Part shown: in pieces, positions 53,132 through 62,332 of the stretch
Layout of the letters: each line of letters starts with the position of its first letter
Numbering within the stretch: the stretch's first letter is position 1
DNA from: Psychrobacter sp. JCM 18903
GTDB taxonomy: Bacteria; Pseudomonadota; Gammaproteobacteria; Pseudomonadales; Moraxellaceae
Direction: 5' to 3'
DNA: 64,000 bases
NCBI RefSeq assembly: GCF_000586475.1
Contig: NZ_BAWJ01000010.1
Span: forward strand, 1 to 64,000
Program-made: the position numbers and the translations under genes
The notes under the pieces: model-generated
The model's database searches: none
Told to the model about the DNA's origin: nothing
Seen by the model: only the letters and a program-made list of their open reading frames with translations

Positions 53132-53585
53132 GATAGCTCCTTAGAATTTTAATAATGACAATTTATATAAGACGCAACAAGTTCACTATTTGCTAGGGAT
53201 ACTGTGCTCTTATTAAATAATTAACCCGTCTTACACATTGTTGTTATGAGTACCTTCTACTAGCTGTTTGATAAAGGTGATGAAGGTAAATTTCAAGCCT
53301 AAGCCAAGGGAATTTTTCTAATTTACAACAAATATTGCCTAAATCTAGATTAAAGTGCTCAAAACAGAATTTCATAGGTGGCAAATGGCTATCCATGTTG
53401 GTTAACACAAGCTACAAGAAAGCAGTACTTATTCCAAAAAACTTACCGTTGGTACATAAGCCATTACCAAACAATACTCAACTTTATTTTTGATTACTCT
53501 ATTATTGCTACAAATAGTATGGCTCATGTCAAAGTGAACGCTCATATATGACAACGCATACTGACAATCATCAACGAGAAGTGTT
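53132..53585. other. Divergent intergenic region between grpE and the lipase gene
   Basis: About 450 bp without a credible gene. A minus-strand frame (53429-53698) overlaps the lipase start and has a random-looking sequence. No clear sigma32 promoter for grpE was found here. Confidence 0.4.
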
Positions 53586-54988
53586 ATGTCTAAATCAACC
53601 GTGTTATCAATCAATGCACTATTAAATAAAGCGCTGATAACGATAAAGCTCGCATCAACAGATCGTATAGATAAGGGTATAAAAGAAGAAAATGGCACTC
53701 AAGAGAATCGTTTGACCGTCAAACAAAAGGTGCTTAGCTATAACCCGTTGACGACTTGCCAGCCGCATACCTTGCACTATGCCATGAAAGGAGTCGGCTA
53801 TCTGCCAACGCCACTATTAGAGAGCTTGGTTGGTTATTTGAAAGGACCTACCTCAAAACAATATCTGCACGCCGATGCTCACCTGCGTTTGATTCTCGCG
53901 GTGAATAGTAAGCTTAAAACGCCTCTTGAGCTGACACCAATGCATGAGCTGCGCGAAAGGTTCGCTACTGACGCCGTGGCGATGCAAGCGCCGCAGGTAT
54001 GGCAGCAAGCAAGTGACAATATCATCGGCAACATGAAGCGATTTACGAAAAAAAATCAGAAGCTTGTGCATTGGGAAGACAAAGTGATTGCCAACGCTGA
54101 TGATGGCGATATGACCATTCGCTGTTATCAATCAGACGTGAGCTCTCATGGCTTAGGGTTCAAAAAAGCGGATACTCATAATTCTGATGAAACAGTGTTG
54201 TTATATTTTCATGGGGGTGGATTTTGTATTGGTGATGTCAATACCCATCATGAATTTTGCCACGCGGTTTGTGAGCAGACGGGCTGGCCGATAGTCAGTG
54301 TTGATTATCGCTTAGCACCTGAGCATCCTGCACCAGCCGCATTAAAAGACTGTATTACTGCCTACGCTTGGCTGGCTGAGCATTGCCATACCTTAGGCGC
54401 TTTACCCTCGCGAATCGTACTAGCAGGCGATAGTGCTGGCGGCGGATTGTCCACTTTGATTGCCCAACAACTCACTGCGCCCTCGAAAGTCGCATGGTCA
54501 GATCTGGCATTGCAGGTCAAAAAATGTTCGATTTATTAGAGCCCTTACCAAAGCCGCTTGCACAAATGCCTTTATATCCTGTGACGGATATCGAAACGGA
54601 TTATCCAAGTTGGGAGTTATATGGTGAGGGATTATTATTGGATCATGCCGATGTGGCTGTATTTGATGCTGCTTGTTTAGATAACAGCCCCTTGCCACGC
54701 CAGCATATACTTAACTGTCCGATGCTTGGTGATAATAGTAAAGTATGCCCGACTTACATTGTCGCCGCAGAATTAGACGTATTACGTGATGAAGCATTTG
54801 CTTATGCAAAGCAATTAAAGGTGCATGGTGTAGCAGTCGAGACTCATACCATTCTTGGTACGCCGCATGGTTTTATTCATTTTATGAGTATTCATCAAGG
54901 TATCGGACAAAAAACAGGCGATATTATTAAAGGGTTTACGAGTTTTGTGCGTGACGTTATCAATACTCAGTCACAATTAGCGGCATAA
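53586..54988 (+). CDS. Family IV (HSL-type) alpha/beta-hydrolase lipase/esterase (frame broken once)
   Basis: About 467 residues. Hormone-sensitive-lipase family marks: YFHGGGFCIGD (oxyanion), DYRLAPEHPAPAALKD, the nucleophile elbow in LAGDSAGGGLST, the catalytic Asp near AAELDVLRDEAFAYAKQL and His in GTPHGFIHFMS. The frame breaks in the A run at 54519-54524 (seven A to six): ALQVKK should continue MFDLLEPLPKPLAQ. The N-terminal about 130 residues (Lys/Leu-rich, no signal) resemble the extended N-domain of cold-active lipases of Moraxella and Psychrobacter. A cytosolic or membrane-associated carboxylesterase is likely. Confidence 0.88.
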
Positions 54989-55053
54989 TTATCAACACAG
55001 TTGTATAAGAAAGTGCTGGTTCATTTATAAAATAGAATGGTGCTGCCATTATT

Positions 55054-55128
55054 TAAACGTTACTTTTTTAAGCATTGTTTTCTTAAATATTGTTTTCTTA
55101 AATATTACTTTCTTAAACGTTATCTTCA
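55054..55128. repeat. 15-bp tandem repeat (five copies) over the 3' end of a phosphoesterase gene
   Basis: Five head-to-tail 15-mers (TAAACGTTACTTTTT, TAAGCATTGTTTTCT, TAAATATTGTTTTCT, TAAATATTACTTTCT, TAAACGTTATCTTCA). The unit equals five codons on the minus strand and includes a stop. The last coding unit of the metallophosphoesterase (EDNV-stop) is the first copy, followed by four copies outside the gene, each in frame and carrying TAA. Confidence 0.85.
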
Positions 55129-56384
55129 ACCTGACCATTCACAGTGATTAGCCAAATCTCTGAGCGCGAACCCAAGCGAAATGGAATGCCCCAAAAGCCG
55201 TAACCAGATGACACCACAAAGTGTCCTTTGCCAATGGCTTCATAGCCATAACCCAAGCGATTGATGGCACTAACAATGAAGTTGGCGGGGAATACCTGAC
55301 CGTTATGGGTATGACCTGAGAGCTGTAAATCAATCGGCATTTGACTGTGCTCAGCAATATCACTTGGTCTATGATCTAGGAGTATTACAGGCTGTGTAGT
55401 ATCAACTTGGGCTAGTAGATCGGTTGTGGCTACCCGCTGTCTTTTATGGTTATCAAAACGCCCAACCAGCCAGATTGGTTGACCTTCATGCTCGATGCCG
55501 ATTACTTCATCATTTAACAACTGCACGCCAGCAGCACGCAACGCTTGGACAATCGGCTGCTCATGCCCGTATAAATCATGATTACCTAAAGTAGCATAGA
55601 CCCCATATGGCAGGCTTTCGCATAACTCCGCCAAGTTTTTCGCCATATTATAATCAGTAAATGCTTGCGTATTGTCATCCATAATATCGCCTGGCATCAG
55701 TAATATGTCGGCTGTATTTTTTACCATAAGATGATGCAGCCTATCTATTGCACCGCTACCAAACAGTCTCCCGATATGCAAATCACTTGCGACCGCAATA
55801 CGTAATGGCTTAGCCAAAGGTTTATCAATATCAATAGATAACTCACGTACCACAGGCACATAAGCACTGTATAGGGCATAGAAAAACAACCCGATAAATA
55901 TTGCCAACGCCAATATTCGCAACCCAAAATCGACGGTAGCCGGTGTAGCGAGCGCATCACCAGTTAGCGATGTAATTAGCCAATAGCCACCATAAAATAG
56001 ACTCGTAACTAAAGCCGTCAATAGCATGAAATGCATAACTAACATCCAACCACTGATCCAGCGATAGCTATTGGCAAATGCTCTATTGACACTGAGTAGC
56101 AGCAAACCGTTGGTAATAACGAATACGATGACCCATACCGAAGTTTGCAAACCTGCTGTCTGCCAAGGCTGTAACCACCATTGCACGCTTAGAGCTGCAC
56201 CGACACTAAACAGCTGCAATAGCACAAAAATGGTGATAAAAAATGCGTAGCGCAGGAAAAATCCTTGAGTATGATGGCAGCCATGCAGTATGTTTTTAGC
56301 TGACAATACAAGCAAAATAGCTATCAGCCAGCCTAACAGCAAATAAAAGCCTCTACCATTTAGATATAGTAGAGGCTTTATCAT
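55113..56384 (-). CDS. Membrane metallophosphoesterase, paralogue 1
   Basis: 423 residues: five N-terminal TM segments and a C-terminal cytosol/periplasm-facing calcineurin-like domain (VASDLHIGRLFG, LLMPGDIMDDN, TLGNHDLYGHE, LLDHRPSDI, LSGHTHNGQVFP) with all metal ligands. It belongs to the YaeI/YkuE-like group, which includes UDP-2,3-diacylglucosamine- and phospholipid-type hydrolases; the substrate is not known. It is followed on the same strand by the repeat. Its closest homologue in the window is the adjacent gene, so a tandem duplication is likely. Confidence 0.86.
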   Translation of the reverse strand: MIKPLLYLNGRGFYLLLGWLIAILLVLSAKNILHGCHHTQGFFLRYAFFITIFVLLQLFSVGAALSVQWWLQPWQTAGLQTSVWVIVFVITNGLLLLSVNRAFANSYRWISGWMLVMHFMLLTALVTSLFYGGYWLITSLTGDALATPATVDFGLRILALAIFIGLFFYALYSAYVPVVRELSIDIDKPLAKPLRIAVASDLHIGRLFGSGAIDRLHHLMVKNTADILLMPGDIMDDNTQAFTDYNMAKNLAELCESLPYGVYATLGNHDLYGHEQPIVQALRAAGVQLLNDEVIGIEHEGQPIWLVGRFDNHKRQRVATTDLLAQVDTTQPVILLDHRPSDIAEHSQMPIDLQLSGHTHNGQVFPANFIVSAINRLGYGYEAIGKGHFVVSSGYGFWGIPFRLGSRSEIWLITVNGQVEDNV

Positions 56385-56411
56385 TAGGGTAACACTGTTT
56401 ATTTAAATGGC

Positions 56412-57485
56412 TCATACACCAGACTGCAACGTAATTATCCAAATCTCAGAACGCGTTCCCAGTCTAAATGGTACGGGACCAATGCCATAACCAGAGGTCA
56501 CCAAAAACTGCGTATCGGCTATTTTTTTACTACCATAGTTTAGTGGTGTCAACCAATCCATCAATAGCGTTAACGGAAATATCTGCCCGCCATGGGTATG
56601 TCCAGACAGATGCAAATCGACTGGCAGGGCGCTGACCTCATCCATCGCGCTAGGACGATGTTCCAAAAATATCACTGGTTTATCTGTGTCTACTTGCGTC
56701 AATAATTCCTCGGCTGACAGTCTAGTACGATCGATATCATCTGAGCGCCCCACCAGCCATACTGAATCATCTAATAGCACACTCTCATTATCAAGCGCTT
56801 TGATGCCAGCCTCTTCCACCGCCTGTGTGATCTGTTGGTCATAACCGAAATAATCGTGATTGCCTAAAGTCGCATAGACGCCAAGCGGCGCCTTTAGCTT
56901 TGATAGCTGCTCATGCATATTGGTATTATCGTAAGCAATGGTATTGTCATTCATAATGTCACCAGCGATAACCACGACATCGGGATGTTGCGCATCGATA
57001 AGGCGCACCATTTTCTTTATCTGCCGATTGCCAAACCATCTGCCCAGATGCGTATCAGAGACAAGCGTTATCTTCATTGGCTTAGCCAGCGGCTTAGCTG
57101 TAGTGACCGTCAATCGATGTACTTCGGGCGAGTAGGCATTAAATACGGCTAAGCTAACAATGGCTATATAAATCGTGACAGATAGAGCGCGCAAGAGTAT
57201 TGGACGAGATTTTTGTTTAAAGAGCCGATAGACAAGGAGCGCAACTACAGCAGTTATCAAACCCGCATAAAACATAAAACCTTGCAAAATACTGATGACT
57301 AAATAGACATAAAAGCGTTCGTACCAAAACTCAGTCAAACCATAAATGAGAGCACTATTATTAATAATAAAGACAACAGCTATCAGTGCAGCTTTTGCAG
57401 CAGTCGTTTTTGGCTTTACAAACCAGCAGAGAAGCACGCTGGTCATAACAGCTAGCAACTGAGTGAAAACAATAAAGAACCACAT
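56412..57485 (-). CDS. Membrane metallophosphoesterase, paralogue 2
   Basis: About 357 residues with four N-terminal TM helices and the same phosphoesterase domain: VSDTHLGRWFGNRQIKK, VIAGDIMNDNT, TLGNHDYFGYD, EHRPSAMDE and LSGHTHGGQIFPLTLL, ending GTRSEIWIITLQ. The ATG at 57485 is used; an upstream TTG at 57491 would add two residues. It precedes paralogue 1 by 27 bp, so the two form an operon. Paralogue 1 has one more TM segment. Confidence 0.86.
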   Translation of the reverse strand: MWFFIVFTQLLAVMTSVLLCWFVKPKTTAAKAALIAVVFIINNSALIYGLTEFWYERFYVYLVISILQGFMFYAGLITAVVALLVYRLFKQKSRPILLRALSVTIYIAIVSLAVFNAYSPEVHRLTVTTAKPLAKPMKITLVSDTHLGRWFGNRQIKKMVRLIDAQHPDVVVIAGDIMNDNTIAYDNTNMHEQLSKLKAPLGVYATLGNHDYFGYDQQITQAVEEAGIKALDNESVLLDDSVWLVGRSDDIDRTRLSAEELLTQVDTDKPVIFLEHRPSAMDEVSALPVDLHLSGHTHGGQIFPLTLLMDWLTPLNYGSKKIADTQFLVTSGYGIGPVPFRLGTRSEIWIITLQSGV

Positions 57486-57650
57486 AATCAAGTCTGCTTA
57501 GATAAAGATAACGCTATCTTACGTGAAAAATTTGATGCTCTGGATATAGCCTCATTTTTTCCACGAAAACTTCATATGCTTTACGCCCAAGGTGCTGTTG
57601 CCACAAAACTAAATGGTTGCCACAAAACGTACTTTAACTTTTATCTGGTG

Positions 57651-58094
57651 CTATTTACAAACGCCGTTTTCACAAGCCTGCATCAGCGCTTTGCCATAGA
57701 GCAGCTTGGTCACCCAATTCGGGATTCTATAGCGATTACGCGCGATATACGGATAAGCGAAGTCACCAAGTTGTTTGACTACTGGCAAAAATAACAACGT
57801 TGACAATTTCACGCCGCCCGTTCTGTAGAGCAGCCGCACGGCATCCATATGCGTGTACCAATTGCCGTAGCTGTCTTGCATACACATATACGTCATCGCA
57901 TCCTTACGGCTGAATCCTGCGGCCGCCAACTCATCAAGCCCCTCTTCCACAGGAACTAAGCGTATCTTCTCGGGCTGACGCACTTGCATATTGTGTGCCT
58001 CGGTACTGCATATGACGCAAGCATCATCGTAATACATGGTGATGGATAAATGTGCTTGCTCTCTATAACTGTTGATATGGTTTTGGATAATCAT
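57651..58094 (-). CDS. DCC-family thiol-disulfide oxidoreductase-like protein
   Basis: 147 residues with the DCC (DUF393) pattern: MYYDDACVICSTEAHNM, where D-D-x-C-x-x-C is the hallmark motif, then DAMTYMCMQDSYGNWYTHMDAVRLLYR and a basic C-terminus. The DUF393 family is predicted to have a thioredoxin-like fold, but function is unproven. ATG 58094 follows AAGGAG by 7 nt and starts 25 bp after the desaturase stop, so the two are co-transcribed. A third Cys pair near the end (ENGVCK) is worth noting. Confidence 0.82.
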   Translation of the reverse strand: MIIQNHINSYREQAHLSITMYYDDACVICSTEAHNMQVRQPEKIRLVPVEEGLDELAAAGFSRKDAMTYMCMQDSYGNWYTHMDAVRLLYRTGGVKLSTLLFLPVVKQLGDFAYPYIARNRYRIPNWVTKLLYGKALMQACENGVCK

Positions 58095-58119
58095 CTTACG
58101 ACTCCTTTCTGAGTGATAA

Positions 58120-58971
58120 CTAAATATCAAGGTGGCTGGCATTGGATTTTTGAGTCACGCTAGATTGTTGGTGCTCATTGGCTGCGGCTAAAAAGGGAAT
58201 GACTGGCTGCTGCGTCCATTGCGGTGCGGCAACATCTAAGCGCTTCGCCAGTGTTGGTAAATGATTGGTCGGGACAGCTGGGAACAGATGATGCTCGATG
58301 TGGTAGAGCAAATTGAAAGTCAACAGATTAATCAATGGATGGCGCTCACTACGGGCATATACCACCTCATCGCAACCATGATGGACGCTCCATACCGCAA
58401 AGAATCCTACCATCGTATTGGCCAATATCATTACCAATACGTGATACATCAAAACTGGATGCATCGTGATAAAAGCGGTGGCGATCACTGCGAAAATGAG
58501 CAACAGATCAAAGCCAACGAGTATACGATTGCGGCTACTACCATGCGTCAAGCCAAACCACTGAATCATAAACGAAAAAATACCACCGCCTAATATCGCC
58601 TGATACCAAGGCAGACGAGCCCAATTACCCTCGACATCGCTGTCACCCAGTGGATCTCTATGATGATTGAGATGTGTGTGCCGAATAGCATGCGTGCTAC
58701 AGAGCATCGTGATACTGAGAAAAAACAGCATGGTTTCAGTGGCAAGCTTCTCTACTCCCAACGTTCGATGATAACAATCATGGGCTTGTCTCAGTGCGGC
58801 AGTAAAAAAGAAAAATGTCGCCACAAGTGCAAGCAACCACCACCCTTGCCACGCGCTCCACCATGACAATAATAAAAAAGGCAAAGATAAGAAAATATTA
58901 TAAACAGTCTCGCCAAGACTAAGCTGTCGCAAATCTTGCCATTCAATATTGGCTAACGAAGGATGACGCAT
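58120..58971 (-). CDS. Membrane fatty acid desaturase, paralogue A
   Basis: 283-residue di-iron membrane enzyme that introduces a double bond into acyl chains, needed for membrane fluidity in the cold. The three His boxes are intact: HDCYH, HLNHH, HIEHH, with two TM hairpins between. It resembles paralogue B at 61223-62176 across the whole length (EWQDLRQL start, RQAHDxYH, HRDPLGDSD). AAGGAG is 8 nt before the ATG. A palindrome shared with paralogue B and with the regulator gene lies 82 bp upstream. Confidence 0.9.
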   Translation of the reverse strand: MRHPSLANIEWQDLRQLSLGETVYNIFLSLPFLLLSWWSAWQGWWLLALVATFFFFTAALRQAHDCYHRTLGVEKLATETMLFFLSITMLCSTHAIRHTHLNHHRDPLGDSDVEGNWARLPWYQAILGGGIFSFMIQWFGLTHGSSRNRILVGFDLLLIFAVIATAFITMHPVLMYHVLVMILANTMVGFFAVWSVHHGCDEVVYARSERHPLINLLTFNLLYHIEHHLFPAVPTNHLPTLAKRLDVAAPQWTQQPVIPFLAAANEHQQSSVTQKSNASHLDI

Positions 58972-59053
58972 GATGTTCTCCTTACTTGGTGATAAGCAGT
59001 AGCTGTCTAGCTGGCGCGACCGCTTAATTTAATCGGCTGTTTTAATTTACTTT

Positions 59054-59073
59054 ATTTCTGTTAATAGTGAAAT
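59054..59073. promoter_or_regulatory. Predicted operator upstream of desaturase A
   Basis: The 20-mer ATTTCTGTTAATAGTGAAAT shares 18 of 20 positions with the site upstream of the regulator gene and 16 with the perfect palindrome upstream of desaturase B. Reading on the minus strand, it contains TTAACA at the place of the -35 box of desaturase B. Confidence 0.6.
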
Positions 59074-59086
59074 AACTATTTAAATT

Positions 59087-59533
59087 TTATTTGTATTTAG
59101 GTAGTGCGATAAGACCTGTAATTACAGCGCTGGCTCCACCTATCAAGCTAACAACCAATCCAAATATTATTTTCTCTAAAAAAACATCTGTTTCTATAAT
59201 CCAAACTGCAAATATAAAAGTACTAAAGAATCCAATGAAGAATAATGGTACTATTTTTAGGATGGAATCAAAGACTATCTTCAACTTACATATAGTTAAT
59301 CCAGCTACTAACGTAGGGAGCAAACCAAAAAAGAATCCGCCTACAATAGAAGCTAATAGCATTTTGAAAATATCTGTTAACTCTTGCCTAAAAATATTAC
59401 CGTCAATTACAAGCATATATAAGAAGACAATCAAACCACCTATCGCACCTCCCGACAATCCATAAACTCCTATCACCTTACCTTTTGGATAGTTGGTTAC
59501 AGTAACTGTATCGTTGCTATCAACTTTACTCAT
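59087..59533 (-). CDS. 4-TM membrane protein A
   Basis: 148 residues with four hydrophobic segments (GGAIGGLIVFLYMLVI, MLLASIVGGFFFGLLPTLVAG, IVPLFFIGFFSTFIFAVWI, IIFGLVVSLIGGASAVITGL) and a C-terminal ALPK motif. It resembles membrane protein B at 60605-61105 in segment pattern and the motif IGG...LPxLVxG...IALPK. The gene is AT-rich. GAGGGG precedes the ATG. No known domain was recognised. Confidence 0.6.
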   Translation of the reverse strand: MSKVDSNDTVTVTNYPKGKVIGVYGLSGGAIGGLIVFLYMLVIDGNIFRQELTDIFKMLLASIVGGFFFGLLPTLVAGLTICKLKIVFDSILKIVPLFFIGFFSTFIFAVWIIETDVFLEKIIFGLVVSLIGGASAVITGLIALPKYK

Positions 59534-59548
59534 AAAAACCCCTCTTTA

Positions 59549-59564
59549 GGTTTCACATGAAACA
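59549..59564. promoter_or_regulatory. parS-like palindrome 1
   Basis: GGTTTCACATGAAACA matches the ParB-site consensus TGTTTCACGTGAAACA at 14 of 16 positions. The core GTTTCA/TGAAAC arms are perfect. It lies 16 bp upstream of the ATG of the 4-TM gene on the minus strand. Confidence 0.5.
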
Positions 59565-59586
59565 AAGAATCCTATGATAAAAACTA

Positions 59587-59602
59587 CGTTTCACATGAAA
59601 CA
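59587..59602. promoter_or_regulatory. parS-like palindrome 2
   Basis: CGTTTCACATGAAACA, again 14 of 16 matches to the ParB-site consensus, starts 38 bp after the start of site 1. The two copies share 15 identical bases, including both arms and the centre. Confidence 0.5.
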
Positions 59603-59616
59603 ACCTTCATAAGTAT

Positions 59617-60581
59617 CTATGACTTCTGCTCTTCTAACGCTTGCTTCAGTGTTGGCTGTTTAAAATCATAACCTGCGTCCTGTAATGCTTGCGGCACTAC
59701 TTTTTGACCATCAATTAATAGAGTCGACATCTCACCAAATATCAGCTTAAGCAGAAAATTGGGTAAAGTAAAAAAGGTGGGACGGTGTAACCATGCTCCA
59801 AGCGTTTTGGTAAAAGTATGATTGGTCACTGGATTAGGCGCAGTGAGGTTATATACCAGCACTGGCGTATCATTGATAGTTTCTAACGAGTGATCATCGG
59901 TAGTCTGAGTATCCGCATAATTAGCAAGATGCTTTTCAATGATGAATATCACCGCCCCAACCCAGTCTTCACGACTGATCCAGCTCATGATCTGTTTGCC
60001 ATCACCTAACTGCCCACCAACGCCCATTTTAAATGGGGTTAATAACTTACCAAGCATCCCGCCATCAGGATGGATAACCACCCCAGTGCGCACGATAGCC
60101 ACAGGCACGCCATGTTTAGTGGCTTTGAGCGCTAACTGCTCCCATTCATGACATAATTGATGGGCAAAATCAGTTTCAAAACCACTGCTTTCGGTAAGAG
60201 GTTTATCGCCTTGTGCGCCATACCAGCCAATCGCAGAGCCGCTGACCATTAGCTTGGGCTTAATACTGGTGCGCTTAATAAATGCTAATAAGGATTCGGT
60301 AGCTTGATACGGCTGGCGAGCAACTGCTCTTTGCGCGCATCGCTCCAGCGCGAGTCAGCAATGCCTGCGCCTGCTAGGTTTAAGATAACATCAAAGCTTT
60401 TATCTGAACTCGCTAGCTCATCGTAGGTCATCATACTGATCGCGTCAGGATGTGTTTGGCTGCTATCGCGTGTTAGCCATGTAATGTGTAAGTCCTTATC
60501 TTGCGTACGATAGCGTTTGATAAGCTCGTCACTAAAAGCACTGCCTAAAAAGCCTGAGCCACCACTGATTAAAATATTCAT
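59617..60581 (-). CDS. SDR39U1/YfcH-type NAD-dependent epimerase family protein (frame broken once)
   Basis: About 321 residues of the TIGR01777 group of atypical SDRs (YfcH). N-terminal Rossmann motif ILISGGSGFLGSAFS, NLAGAGIADSRWSDARK, then KLMVSGSAIGWYGAQG, RTGVVIHPDGGMLGKLL and a C-terminal DUF1731-like domain (PTFFTLPNFLLKLIFGEMSTLLIDGQKVVPQAL). The frame breaks at 60303 (GG to G on the coding strand): ASRIK should read ASRIKATESLLAFIKR. Enzymatic activity is unknown. Confidence 0.88.
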
Positions 60582-60604
60582 GTCCTACTCCCTATATTTT
60601 TCGC

Positions 60605-61105
60605 TTATCGTTTAGTAAAACTTAATCCGTTATAGTTATCGTCTACTTTTTTAGTACTAATATCAAAATGACTTTTACGTACTTTTGGTAAAGCAATGCG
60701 GCTGGCAATCGCTGAATTGATTGCGCCAAATAGTCCTATGCCAATCATAAAGGCCAGTAGCACACCAACCTCTATCAAGGAGTTGATGCCTAAATATAGG
60801 ATGATTGCACCCATATAACCTGCTGACGTTATAAACCCCACTAAAAATGTCGTGCGTAGACTCTTATGATCACCGCGCCATATCTTCTTATAAGCGACGA
60901 TAACACCCGTTAATAAAGCAGGTATAAAACCAAGCAGACCAACATAGAGTAATGGCTGATAACCAATCTGCGCAAAATCCGCATTCCTAAAAATGAATAA
61001 TAGAGCCAGCTCTGAAATCAACCCACCAATCATACTACCAAGCCCTGCAAACAAAATAATCACTTGTAGATAAGGATACACACCTAACTCATTATTCGTT
61101 TTCAT
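60605..61105 (-). CDS. 4-TM membrane protein B
   Basis: About 166 residues with four TM segments and a basic, polar C-terminus (RIALPKVRKSHFDISTKKVDD). ATG 61105 follows GGGA by 9 nt; an upstream ATG at 61129 is possible. Segment spacing and the motifs MIGGLI, LGFIPALLTGVI and IALPK resemble protein A at 59087-59533, so the two are paralogues. No known family. Confidence 0.6.
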   Translation of the reverse strand: MKTNNELGVYPYLQVIILFAGLGSMIGGLISELALLFIFRNADFAQIGYQPLLYVGLLGFIPALLTGVIVAYKKIWRGDHKSLRTTFLVGFITSAGYMGAIILYLGINSLIEVGVLLAFMIGIGLFGAINSAIASRIALPKVRKSHFDISTKKVDDNYNGLSFTKR

Positions 61106-61222
61106 TCTATTTATCCCATTAACATTCATCGTTAATTCAGTATAAATACGGCGTTGCCAAAGCCAATGAAATTCATGTGGATAATTGGTGGATAAGTATC
61201 TTGATTTTGTTTTGCCTACTGA

Positions 61223-62176
61223 TTAAGCAAAACGCTTACGAATAGGACAGTCACTATCATTACTATTTTGAGATTTATTCTTTAATTGGTTCCAACGATG
61301 ATTAATAAAATCTATGACGTTAACCATACTTGGCAATACATGTTCTTTGGTCAGATGTGGCGTTGCTGCATCTAAACGCTTGGCAAGCGTCGGTAAATGA
61401 TTGGATGGCACAGCAGGAAAGAGATGATGCTCTACGTGATAAAGCAAATTAAAGGTCAGCAAGTTGACCAAAGGATTGCGCTCAGTTCGGGCGATTGTCT
61501 CATCACAATCATGATGCACGCCCCACACCGCAATGATGCCAACGCTAGCATTGGCCAACGTCATGGTCAGTAGGTGATATATCAATACTTGCGCTAACAT
61601 GGTCAGAGCAGGAACAGTTAAAGGAAATACGGTCAGTACGAAGGCAACCAAGACGACTAAACCAATCAAAGCAAACTCTAGCCACGCCAATTTTTGATTG
61701 CGACGGCTACTTAGACGCAATCCTTGACGATAAATATCCAATCGATAAGTTATCCCGTAGAGCAGCGCTTGCCACCATGAGCCTTTTGCTAGACTGCCTT
61801 CAATATCACTATCGCCCAATGGGTCACGATGATGCGCCATGTGGGTGGCTCGAATGCTGTGCAAACTGGTCATTAATAGTACGCTGAGCAATAATAATAT
61901 GGCGGTGGTCGTGCGTTTACCTGTACCCAAACTATGATGATAGCCATCGTGCGCTTGGCGAAATGCGGCAGCAAAAAACAAATAAGAAGCGCCGCACGCC
62001 AATACATACCATGATTGACTAGCAAACCACCAAGACAACAACAAAAATGGATAAGGCAAAATAATGTTGTAAGCGATTTGAGCGCGCGTTAACTGGCGCA
62101 AATCCTGCCACTCGACTGCAGCAATAGCCTTTTTAATGGCTGGCTCTTTATTAGTGTGTGTCTGATTGACTGTCAT
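61223..62176 (-). CDS. Membrane fatty acid desaturase, paralogue B
   Basis: About 317 residues from ATG 62176 (MTVNQTHTNKEPA); an in-frame extension to 62302 is probably untranslated as it spans the predicted promoter. His boxes HDGYH, HMAHH and HVEHH are intact, with HRDPLGDSD between. C-terminal NDSDCPIRKRF tail is polar. Paralogue of the enzyme at 58120-58971. It is preceded by a consensus promoter overlapped by the operator and by the regulator gene. Confidence 0.9.
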   Translation of the reverse strand: MTVNQTHTNKEPAIKKAIAAVEWQDLRQLTRAQIAYNIILPYPFLLLSWWFASQSWYVLACGASYLFFAAAFRQAHDGYHHSLGTGKRTTTAILLLLSVLLMTSLHSIRATHMAHHRDPLGDSDIEGSLAKGSWWQALLYGITYRLDIYRQGLRLSSRRNQKLAWLEFALIGLVVLVAFVLTVFPLTVPALTMLAQVLIYHLLTMTLANASVGIIAVWGVHHDCDETIARTERNPLVNLLTFNLLYHVEHHLFPAVPSNHLPTLAKRLDAATPHLTKEHVLPSMVNVIDFINHRWNQLKNKSQNSNDSDCPIRKRFA

Positions 62177-62254
62177 TTTACACATCCATTTGTCATTGCT
62201 ATTTTTGGTTGCTGCTATTTTATAGAAACTTATCTCACTTAAACTTAACTGGCT

Positions 62255-62292
62255 TTTATAGTTATTACATATATTTCTGTCAAAACAGAAAT
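62255..62292 (-). promoter_or_regulatory. Promoter and overlapping operator of desaturase B
   Basis: On the minus strand TTGACA (62278-62283), 17 bp, then TATAAA (62255-62260). The perfect palindrome ATTTCTGTCAAAACAGAAAT (62273-62292) has 8-bp arms and a 4-bp centre and covers the -35 box. Binding there would block RNA polymerase. Confidence 0.75.
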
Positions 62293-62332
62293 TATATTGC
62301 AAATTTTTTATTTTAAATTACACCGCTAACTA

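Noticed and set aside
53429..53698. Minus-strand open frame upstream of the lipase gene
   Set aside because: It overlaps the lipase start on the opposite strand, has no SD and no protein-like composition.
59091..59465. Plus-strand 124-codon frame opposite the 4-TM gene
   Set aside because: It mirrors a membrane protein whose SD, start and paralogue are clear on the minus strand.
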